From the NCBI GenBank assembly GCA_018806915.1, contig JAGKQI010000009.1, positions 434,001-498,000 of the forward strand: a stretch of DNA of 64,000 bases, in the 5' to 3' direction. The notes under the pieces are model-generated. The model did not search any database. It saw nothing but the letters and a program-made list of their open reading frames with translations, and was not told where the DNA came from. Below are positions 55,871 through 64,000 of this stretch, piece by piece. Within the stretch, counting starts at the first letter, position 1. Every line of letters begins with the position of its first letter. Made by a program: the position numbers and the translations under genes. The stretch is from Phytophthora colocasiae (lineage: Eukaryota > Oomycota > Peronosporomycetes > Peronosporales > Peronosporaceae).

Positions 55871-56415
55871 TCAACCAAGAACTGCAGTGCGGTTGAAGCG
55901 TTTTACTCGGAGTTTGGGAAAATCAAAGAAGGCAGCTACGAAGCCAAAAGTTTCAAACATTCTACGTCCACTCGACGATGAAGGATTCGTTTGGCCCTCG
56001 ATGAAGGAGATCGTGGCAGAACAGCGTAAGCGCCAAGCGCCACTTGGAGCCGCCAAAGGACCTGACAATGCTCTGCGACTTAACAGTCGCCTGTGGATTC
56101 CAAAAGCGTGTGTGGATTTGACTTGAAGGCTCTGTGTAATCGCACACTGCGGTGCACAAAAACATCGAGGCGAACAAGCAATGGTGAACAATCTACGTGG
56201 TTTGTTTCATATCACCGACATCCATCGCGTCGTACACGCTTTCGTTGCCTGCATCTGAAAGGCGGTCGAATTGTCCGACGTCCGTGGGGTGAGACCATTG
56301 AGTGTGACGAGCGAAACGGCGTTCTCCATTGGGATTTTCTATATCTTTCGGCGATGACAAATATCTTCTAGTCTTGAACGACCACGCCACGCATTTCTGC
56401 GAGCTTGTTGTTGTG
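55871..56415 (+). pseudogene. Element C integrase, truncated by element F
   Basis: Integrase N-terminal linker (LRPLDDEGFVWPSMKEIVAEQ, like LRSLADDGFRFPTRDDIKAA of B), then after shifts LHWDFLY and KYLLVLNDHATHFCELVVV. Alignment with B ([17 protein letters not shown]) shows the break just after CELVVV, where element F begins. The second Asp and the Glu are missing from the window. Confidence 0.75.
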
Positions 56416-57153
56416 GTGGAGCGGATCTGGCCAAAATCTGGTTGAGGCCGATCGCGATCACCACTTGCGCCCAGACACCGACTAACGGAGGGGGTCCCCC
56501 GATGATCCGTGATCTTGTTGCGTGTAGTGTTCACCTTGTGTACCCGTCGGTAGGCGGGTTACGCTCTTCCAGGTAACTTCTGAAGATGTCTTGGGACGAG
56601 AAGAAGGTCTTGGGTGACGCAGGGGTTTGAGGCGGCGTGGAAGTTCTTCACTCCACCTCGGGGTACTTGATCCCGGTCGTAGGCGAGTTCTCGAGCCTTG
56701 ATCCGGGTGCCTGGTTCTTGATCCAGGTCTTCCAATAGTCCAATGTTCGGGATTCAGTCCCTTCCTTTCGTTGTTTTCCGCTTCCGATAGCGGGGGTCTT
56801 GAGGGGGCGAGATTCGACGGGATCCTTAGGCTAAACAACCAATTCCTTCCGATCCGATGTATGCACTTAAAGGATAGTTCACTAGATAGGGCAAAGCTGG
56901 CCAATATATTATCCAGACTTAACCGCTATACTAGTTCACGTATCCTTACCTTCCTGACGCTTGTAGGGCCAATGTAGTTCCCGGTTCCAGGCGTAGCGAA
57001 GACACTTGAGTGGTTCAGGGCAAATTCGAGTCTCCTTATGGTTATTCCTATCCCTACTAATCCCATCCTGATTTACTATCCTACGATCACACGACACTGG
57101 CTACAGAGCTGATCCCTAGCTTGATTCCCCTAACTCTGATCTTGAGCCGATTC

Positions 57154-57314
57154 CGTACTTAACCGAAGCTTGATCTCGCACTTAACCGAAGCTTGATCTC
57201 GTACTTAACCGAAGCTTGATCTCGCACTTAACCGAAGCTTGATCTCGCACTTAACCGAAGCTTGATCTCGCACTTAACCGAAGCTTGATCTCGCACTTAA
57301 CCGAAGCTTGATCG
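57154..57314. repeat. 23-bp tandem repeat, 7 copies
   Basis: Unit of the form gcacttaaccgaagcttgatctc, seven head-to-tail copies differing mainly by gcac/gtac. Each contains one GATC and one AAGCTT. Confidence 0.9.
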
Positions 57315-57591
57315 CTGCCTAATCCCGCTTGGTGATCCTTCAAATAATCCGGATCAGGCCACAAGAAGAGTCTGCGTCGCGCCTGGGGTTGACCTTGATC
57401 CGGAGCTGATCTCGTACTTATACGGGAGAGGATCATTGCGCGATCTTGCGTGATCTCGCTTCGTCGCCGCCCGAGGAAGTTGGATCGTGCTGTTAGAGGT
57501 TTCGGGGCGCCAGGGTAAGCTGATCATGCTCGCTTGGGGCCCCGTCATCGTTGATCGCGCGAGAACATCCTTGATTTCCCCATTCTTCCTC

Positions 57592-57650
57592 CGGCAGGAT
57601 TCGGATCACCCACGAACACCACGGCAGGATTCGGATCACCCACGAACACC
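57592..57650. repeat. 30-bp tandem repeat, 2 copies
   Basis: cggcaggattcggatcaccc plus acgaacacca, repeated once with period 30. Confidence 0.9.
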
Positions 57651-57933
57651 GCTCCACTTGCTCCTCCGCCGGTGTCTCTGTTGCCTGTTCCCCGGCGGGA
57701 CCCATCGTACCTTCGTCTGATTCGACCCAGATCTGGGGATCACAGGTCCCCCCTGTCGCTCGTTCTGACTCTATTCGGGTTCGTTGCTGATATTGTCTCT
57801 CCGGGAAAAATTCTCGTCCGCTTCACCACATCCGCCCCCAGCACGTAAGTTGAGCTGCCGCAGCTCACTTCGGGTTAATTTCCACATTCACCACCTGGAA
57901 CACAAGTCGTTCAAGTACCACCACTCCCTTACG

Positions 57934-60839
57934 ATGTCCGATCCGCCTTCCTCGCCCCCCTTGACGCCGAGATCGCCCTCGAGCGAGCACTCGATCCGAT
58001 CCGCCCGATCCACGGCCTCCCGCTTCTCAACCCCCGGGGTAAACCCTGAGCTGGTCACCTTGCAAGCGAGGCTGGCCCATAGCCAACGGATACGCGAGAC
58101 CTTGAGTCGCGATCGGGACCACCTGGACGACACCGTTCGCCGGTTGCGATCCGACATGGAGGATATGGAGCGCTTCCGGGACGACCAAGCGGAGGAGATT
58201 TTGCGGCTGAACGCCGAAATCGCTCATCTGCGATCGGGAACCGGAGATGCTATCGGTGGGGACGCGATCGCCGCCTTGCAGGATCAGCGGGCCCAGCACG
58301 ACGCCGAACGACGGGAGTCTGAGCAGCGACTGGCCCGGATCCAGGCGCGGCTAGACTCTGCGCTCGAGGATCTCGACTTCCGGCTGGCCGAACTTCGCAT
58401 AGCCGGGGAGACGGAGATTGAACTCCGGGATGAGCTTCAGGATCGTGAACGGGAGCTCGCCGCCGTGCGTCATGGCTTGACTCTCACTCAGCGTAGCCTT
58501 GATCGCTGGCAGAGGAACGATTCCTCCCAAGGTCCACAAGCGGCCATGGCCATGCCCGCTGATCAGACTCGCCCTACGGCAGAGGAGGCTCGGTTGAGGT
58601 TGGAGTTGACACGGACCCAAGCGGAGTTGCTCGCCGCTCGAGCCGAAGTCGCGTACCTGGAACGCGAGGCAGAGGATCACCAGGCTGAACTGGCTCGGGC
58701 ACACCTCGCCTTGGAGGACGTATCCGCCCCGGATTCTCGCGCTCCGCCTCTGGGTGCAACCGCCGATGCCGCCGCCGTATCCAGCCTGGAGCAAGATCTG
58801 GCAGACGCCTTGGGAAATCTGGAGATAATCCAGCACGACCGGGACCAGCTCTCCGTCCAGCATCGTGCCGCCATTGCCGAGCGGGATCAGGCCGTCGCAG
58901 ACCTGGATCAGGCCCGCCTCGACCGGGATCAGGCAATGCAAGATCTCAATCGAGTAACGGTAGACCGTGATCGAATCCAGGTCGACCTGGACGATGCCAC
59001 CCAAGATCGTTTGTCTGCCCTCGCAGACCTTGACGTGGCTCGTTCCGCCCGGGATGCGGCGACACAAGAGCTCGACCAACTCCAGCGACAGAACGCGGAG
59101 CTTCGACAGGCTCACCAAGAGCTGGACGCTGATTATGCCGAAGCCGAACAACAGCTGCACCACGCCGAGGATTCCTCTGCTCGGTTGTCCTCGTGGATCG
59201 CGGATCGACGGGCGGCTCGTGCCACCAAAAGATCTCGAAGCGCCTCCGCTTCCCCGGCCGTTCCTCCTTCCTCACGCAAGCGTCCGGCTCGGAGCACCTC
59301 AGCTCCCCGTGATCTAAAACTTGCAGCTACCGAAGCTCCCGGGTCAACCCAGCCTGTCACACCCACGGTGGTCCCGACCCCGGCAGGATCAACGGCGAGT
59401 CCGCTGGATCTGTTGGCGGATCAAGCTTCTGGGCAAGCCGGAGGGGAGGAAACCGACACTCCAGCCCCTGATCCGACCCCAGCGCCTACGGATCAGTCCG
59501 GATCGCTCCCCGCCGAGGGTGATTCGCCGGATGAGGACGAGGAAGACTCCGACTACGATCCCCAGCACCCATTCTCATCGCCGTCCGAAGAGGACGAAAG
59601 TCCAGAACCCAGCAATGGAACTAGTTTTGAAGCCGAATCGGAACGTTCCAACGAGGCGGAGGACTCCGAGGAGGACGAGACTCTACACATGGGCCGCCAA
59701 CGGTCTATCTCGACGCACCGGCGCGAGTCCGGTCAGGTTCCGAGAGCCGGACCTTCTGGCACCCGTGGATCGGGGTCTCTGGACGGCTCAAGCCCATCTC
59801 CAGATGGATCAGGTCCGCCGTCTCCAGGATCGCCTCCGGGTTCCCCGTCACCACCGCCACCTCCTTCCGGCGGTTCCTCGCCCCCCGGGCTCCGCCCACC
59901 CCTGTTTCCGGTCGCCTCTTTCATTCCAGGGTACGATCGGCAGCGTACCTTCGCGGCCGCTGACATCGTGCCGTGGGATCCGCAGGTGATCGGGCAGTAT
60001 TCGATCGTGGGTCTGATCGCCAATTCTCTGGGCAAACGGTTGTTGATCCCTTCGGGTTGGCTGTTCCCTTCCCAGATACAGGCTGGGCCTGCACCGACCC
60101 CCCGCACCGAATACCTCCACGAGCTGATCACGGGCGTGAACGTGCTTGATCTGCTGGCTCTAGAGCCGTGGAACGACTTCGCGAACCCGGGTCCCCTTAC
60201 GTTCGACCTCGATCTGCATGAGAGGGAGGGAACACCTCGCGGCCGTGGCTGCCACCTATCGCGTTCTGGAGGAACGGCACCGTCAAGCATTTTGGGAGGC
60301 CACCCACAACTTTGAGATCACCTCTGCCATGCAGGATGCGGATCTTGAACTGCAGCGGTATTACGTTGCTCGCAAGGCCCGGCGGAGTCGGGCTGGGTCT
60401 GCTTGGCGCCAATTCCTCGCCTCCTTCCCCGCCATAATGCGCGATCAGTGGTTCGATCTCGACATCCTGCTGGATCCGTTCTTCCTTCACCTCCCCATTC
60501 CGTCGGTGGATGTGGTTCGTTGGTATCCCGGCGTGGTCTCTCGGCGTGCCAACCTGTCGGATCCCAACGCGAACGTCCCAGAGCCGGCGAATCCTGATCG
60601 AGGCTCTGGAGGAGTGTGACGAGGCGGATCCGTGGCGTAACCAGTATCGGCAAGACCCGGTCAACCATCCCGCCACCAGGATTCCCCGACTTATCGGCAA
60701 GTTCAATCCTCCTCCGCTGGGGCTGCTTCTCCGTAAGTCGCGAACTTCGATCACTTGCAGCAAGGCTCAGGGCTTCTCCCCGAGTTCGATTCGGAACCCC
60801 TTCCAGGGCCGTTCTACATTCTTCCATCTCCATTCGTAA
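57934..60839 (+). pseudogene. Element F antisense ORF (coiled-coil protein), one or two frameshifts
   Basis: On the strand opposite to F pol, between integrase and 3' LTR. Open from 57784, likely start MSDPPSSPPLTPRSPSS at 57934 because the preceding codons lack any feature. Residues ~50-430 form a long heptad-rich coiled coil (RDRDHLDDTVRRLRSDMEDM; DQAVADLDQARLDRDQA). Then come a basic, possible nuclear-localisation patch (KRSRSASASP, SSRKRPAR), an acidic stretch (DEDEEDSDYD) and a Ser/Pro/Gly linker. The C-terminal globular part starts at FPVASFIPGYDRQ. A frameshift near 60225 leads to LEERHRQAFWEATHNFE and LELQRYYVARKARRSRAGSAW. Another near 60610 extends to 60839. No signal peptide or membrane segment. 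Function unknown. It shares a motif with the D antisense protein. Confidence 0.6.
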
Positions 60840-61326
60840 TTCTCATAATCTCCACTCTTAATCCGTAATCTCCATTCTCACCGTCATTCCATCGTACTCT
60901 ATCATTTTAGGAATGTGATCCCCTTTCATCTCCATCTCGACATCCCGGACCACCATCTTCCACCGTCAAATTCCCTACGCACATGCATATACACAAATAT
61001 AAAACTCTCGCTCTGATCTGGATTCTCCTCCACATCAGCTTCCTCGATCACGGCGAGGCAAACCCTGTCACCTCGCCTGACTCTCCTTACACCTCTTCAT
61101 GCGACTGCATCACGCCGAACCGGTTCCGATTAGCGTGGTCACGTAGGAACGCGCCTCAATATGACCCCACAGTTAAGATCAGCTTCGTCGACCCACGTTG
61201 GCTCATCATAAACCGACCCAGTGCACCAGGAACTCACGATAGATCCGGCCGTAGCGAGTTCGTTTCCCACTTCGCATGTCCGAGATCCGTTCGACTTCGG
61301 TACCTCATCGGCATCCAGATCTGAAC
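60840..61326. other. Non-coding gap between convergent F genes
   Basis: Pyrimidine-rich (ccattctcaccgtcattcc). Holds the 3' ends of the antisense ORF (right-going) and of integrase (left-going). A 113-codon plus ORF (60983-61324) starting MHIHKYKTLALIWILL has a hydrophobic start but no support from composition or motif. Confidence 0.4.
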
Positions 61327-62720
61327 TCAACTGTCCTCCGGAAGGAGGATCTCATCGAAATCGAGCCGATCGGCTTCATCTACCGTCAACTCGATCCGCG
61401 GTCGATCTGGGAAATTCCGTACCGGCTTTAGCTTAGAAACATGAACCACCGGAAAGATATGGTAATCAGAGCCCGCGATCTCCAGCTTGATCGTGAATTC
61501 ATTGAGCTTCTCTGCAACACGGAACGGGCCATGCCAAAGGTGGGCGAGTTTACGGGCATACCCTTCCTTCACACGATCTAGGTATAGCCAAACTCGTGAT
61601 CCAGCTTCGATCTGATGCGGATCGACATCCTCATTGTGCCGATCAGCTCGGTCCGCGATCGCCTCTCGCAGCTTAGCGTTGACCTGTTTTCTCGACTGCT
61701 GGTAGTATCTCTGAACGCGATATCTCCACCGTCTTGGATCGCGATCGTGGCGTCTGGTCGACCCGATCGGGATCGTTGCTTCCAACGTCGATCTTGGATC
61801 CCATCCGTGTACCAAATAGTGAGGGGTATCTCCCCGGACCCGATCGTGAGCCGTGTTAATGGCGAAAGTCAATCTCTCCGCATATTCATCCCAGTCCTTT
61901 TGATCGAGATCTTGAACATACATCTTGATTGCCCTAGTGGCCGTTTGCACCATCCTTTCCGCAGTCCCATTGGCCTGTGGTCGGTAGGCCATCGTTGCCC
62001 GTTGTCGCTGCCCCAGGATCTTATTGAACGATCTGAAGAAGTCGGACATGAAGCCCGGTTCTCGATCGTGCCTGATCATCTCGCTAGCACCAAATCTGCG
62101 AAACACACATTCTTCATAAGATTCCGCGACGGTCTGGGCCGATCGGGAGGAACTAGCCTTTGCGATCACATATCCCGTGAACAGATCGACCCAGATCAGT
62201 AGTTCAGTATTGCCTTTGTTGGATCTGGGCAGAGAGGGTATGTGATCCATCGCTATGATCTGGAATGGGTATGTAGCTTGCATATTCCCAGGTGACTCGC
62301 CTCGGATCGTGGGTCTCCCCTTTCCAGTCTCACAGTCTACACACTCGCCTACGTATCGCTGCACACTCCGATATAATCCCCTCCAGTGGAAATGATCTCG
62401 GATCCGCTGATAAGTGCGTCCGATCCCTTGATGTCCCCTTCCAGAGTCGTATGGTAGTGGTGGAGGACATCCTGCTGTAGCGTTTCTGGAACCACGAGTC
62501 TCATCAGACGGTCGCGATCACCTCTTGATCTCGGCCCTGGTGGGCAATAAAACAACAGATCCTGTTCATCTACCTCGTACTCGGAAGCGATCTTGGCGTA
62601 GGATCCAGACTCGGCTCGAGTAAGATCCGCGATCTGCCCAGCCAGGTACTTCTTTAGTCCGGCGATCCAGACCTCCTCGTCTCTGAGCTCGCCTGATCCG
62701 ATCCACTCGCATCTCCCGGA
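61327..62720 (-). pseudogene. Element F integrase
   Basis: N-terminal part (62720 to ~62430) reads DEEVWIAGLKKYLAGQIADL, then VPETLQQDVLHHYHTT with the zinc-region His residues. A frameshift near 62430 separates it from a 345-codon frame (62364-61327) starting YVGECVDCETGKG with the zinc-region Cys pair. Catalytic residues: IAMDHIPSLP, RHDREPGFMSDFF and ANGTAERMVQ (D, D, E). The C-terminal part has GSRVWLYLDRVKEG, LWHGPFRVAEKL and FPVVHVSKLKP. No chromodomain is evident after it. The catalytic core is intact in sequence. Confidence 0.8.
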
Positions 62721-62804
62721 TCAGTTCCTCTCGCAGGACGGCGGCATCGGGTCGCGCTCGGGCTGCACCCCGTGGCTACGGCCGACACTTGCACCGTTCG
62801 ATCT

Positions 62805-63653
62805 TCAACTCGGAGGGATCAACACCTCATCAAGCCGATTTAGGGTGACCAGATCGCACCGATCTGCTTCATCGTGGACCTCGATCCCGCTTCCTCGCTG
62901 CAGCGCGGCACTCGCCAAGCTGTCTGCGCTCCCATTCCAGTCTCTCTTCACATGGACTAGCTCATGATCTCCCCAATTCCGCAAGTGATCTAGCACCTTC
63001 TGTTTCAGTAACGTCAATCCTGGCGCCTTACAGTCGATCTCGCCCCGGACTTGTCGGATCACCAGGTTCGAATCGCCACAAACGACCAAACGGCGGCGCT
63101 CTAACTGTGCGATCATGTCAAGACCTAGCAAGAGTCCACGGTATTCCGCTTCATTGACAGTAAGACTCTCCGCATAGTCTGATCTAGCCTTGATCACTTT
63201 CCACTCCGGCAAACTCACGATCGCGCTGAAAGCGCCTCCTCCTCGTTTCACGCGTGCCGAACCGTCGAAACTTACTACCCATAGCTCCTCACCTGGATCT
63301 ACGGTGGGAATCGGCATCTGGATCTTACGTCTTGGTTCCTTCTGTGGCGCGATCGCGATCAGGGCTTCGTCGATATCCGATCTGGGTGTTATACTAGCTG
63401 CGATCGCCCCCAGTATTTCATCCTCTCCCTTCGTACACTTCGTGATCTCGAGTGTCCATGGGGATAGAAGTGCAGACCATTGTCCTAGACGTCCCTGGAG
63501 GCCGGAAGACCTGAACAGCCAGGCAAGCGTGGAATGTCGAGTTAGGACCTTGATCTGGCGTCCCACCAGCAGGGTGTAGTATAGATCCAAGATCCGAAGT
63601 AGAGCCAACACCTCCTTTTCGGCAACATTATAATTCAACTCGTTCGTCTTCAA
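62805..63653 (-). CDS. Element F tandem RNase H domains
   Basis: One 282-codon frame holding two RNase H folds. First, the RT-linked domain: NELNYNVAEKEVLALLRIL and VLTRHSTLAWLF, ending near 63400. Second, a stand-alone type-1 RNase H (RVT_3-like): SFDGSARVKRGGGAFSAIV, TVNEAEYRGLLLGLDMI, VVCGDSNLVIRQVRG and VKRDWNGSADSLA. These supply a complete D-E-D-D set. A second, cellular-like RNase H after the RT-linked one is known from some gypsy lineages (Tat-like). In the first domain DHATL is changed to RHSTL, so the second may have taken over RNA removal. Confidence 0.75.
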   Translation of the reverse strand: MKTNELNYNVAEKEVLALLRILDLYYTLLVGRQIKVLTRHSTLAWLFRSSGLQGRLGQWSALLSPWTLEITKCTKGEDEILGAIAASITPRSDIDEALIAIAPQKEPRRKIQMPIPTVDPGEELWVVSFDGSARVKRGGGAFSAIVSLPEWKVIKARSDYAESLTVNEAEYRGLLLGLDMIAQLERRRLVVCGDSNLVIRQVRGEIDCKAPGLTLLKQKVLDHLRNWGDHELVHVKRDWNGSADSLASAALQRGSGIEVHDEADRCDLVTLNRLDEVLIPPS

Positions 63654-64000
63654 AGTCCGGCTGGCAAATGCGGTAGATCTGGTTGTGTTCCTGCATTAGT
63701 GCGGCGGAAATCGCCCAGTCACTAGCATACAATCACCACGGGCAATTTCGCCATGTCGAAGTGACGGAGGATCGGGGTCGACGCGATCTTGGCTTTCAAG
63801 GCTGTAAACGCTCTGTATCCTCTACCCCACCTCTCGTCGCCGGGTTTGAGGCCCAGATTGATTTCGGTCTCGCCTGAACAGGGAAAGGCATCGCCCCAAG
63901 TCGGAATCCGGTGTGCTATCCCTTGAGTCAAGGTGTCTGATGATCCATCCCGGTTCGACTTAAGTGCATCGAGATCTCGGGTGATATGGTCCGTTCCATC
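63654..64000 (-). pseudogene. Element F RT thumb / start of RNase H, truncated by window end
   Basis: Reads RYRAFTALKAKIASTPIL-like sequence (YRAFTALKAKIASTPILRHF) and, after a shift near 63720, SDWAISAALMQEHNQIYR, which would contain the first RNase H Asp (ASDWA). The RT palm with its catalytic box lies beyond 64000. Confidence 0.65.

Larger units (their letters stand above)
56416..57744 (-). repeat. Element F 3' LTR region (approximate)
   Basis: Non-coding. The left limit is set by the break in C integrase. The right limit is suggested by gatcaca at 57738-57744 followed by the pyrimidine run ggtcccccctg, the complement of a polypurine tract. It contains seven copies of a 23-bp repeat and two of a 30-bp repeat. 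Without the 5' LTR the ends are provisional. Confidence 0.5.
56416..64000 (-). mobile_element. Element F: leftward Ty3/gypsy retrotransposon with dual RNase H (partial)
   Basis: Inserted in C integrase. In its own direction: (RT outside window)-RNase H-second RNase H-integrase-antisense ORF-3' LTR. The element is richer in G+C than its surroundings and heavily enriched in GATC: 21 occurrences in 61321-61920, where about 2-3 would be expected. The right part lies outside the window. Confidence 0.8.

Noticed and set aside
58351..59163. 270-codon minus ORF within the F antisense gene
   Set aside because: Opposite-strand shadow of the coiled-coil repeats. The plus frame explains the composition better (heptads, charged residues).
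60983..61324. 113-codon plus ORF with a hydrophobic start (secreted protein candidate)
   Set aside because: Lies in the gap between convergent F genes, overlaps GATC-rich element DNA, and has no further feature of an effector.

Overview
The window is transposon-dense nuclear DNA from an oomycete, most likely Phytophthora or a close relative. The evidence is several Ty3/gypsy LTR retrotransposons of oomycete type, a Mutator-like (MULE) transposase, and relics of WY-domain (RXLR-class) secreted-effector genes. I see no rRNA, tRNA, CRISPR array or intact host housekeeping gene. Almost every coding region is broken by frameshifts or stops.

Positions 143-50263 are three direct tandem copies of one ~16.7 kb unit (143-16852, 16853-33574, 33575-50263). 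Each unit is itself a nest of elements. From left to right it holds: the gag and 5' LTR of a leftward gypsy element (A); non-coding sequence; a WY-effector relic; the 5' region and gag of a rightward gypsy element (B), split by a MULE with a 9-bp target duplication; a 5'-truncated gypsy element of another family (D) with gag-PR, RT-RNaseH, integrase-chromodomain, a long antisense ORF and a 3' LTR; then the rest of B (protease, RT, RNase H, integrase). The unit breakpoints lie inside A gag and inside B integrase and join without microhomology. Only the last copy runs on into the natural end of B integrase and its chromodomain (to 51236).

From 51.3 to 56.4 kb lie a second WY-effector relic, an unassigned stretch, and gypsy element C, a relative of B. 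C is interrupted inside its integrase near 56415 by gypsy element F. F runs leftward to the window end and carries a repeat-rich 3' LTR, a long antisense coiled-coil ORF, an integrase and two successive RNase H domains.

The most unusual signal is element D. Its whole length (7366-14554 and the two other copies), including coding DNA, antisense ORF and LTR, is packed with short perfect inverted repeats (arms 8-13 nt, loops usually 0-10 nt). I located about 60 by eye in one copy, where chance would give of the order of one. The neighbouring elements do not look like this. Two further signals stand out: F is strongly enriched in the tetranucleotide GATC, and both D and F carry an antisense ORF between integrase and 3' LTR whose products share a short motif and a coiled coil.
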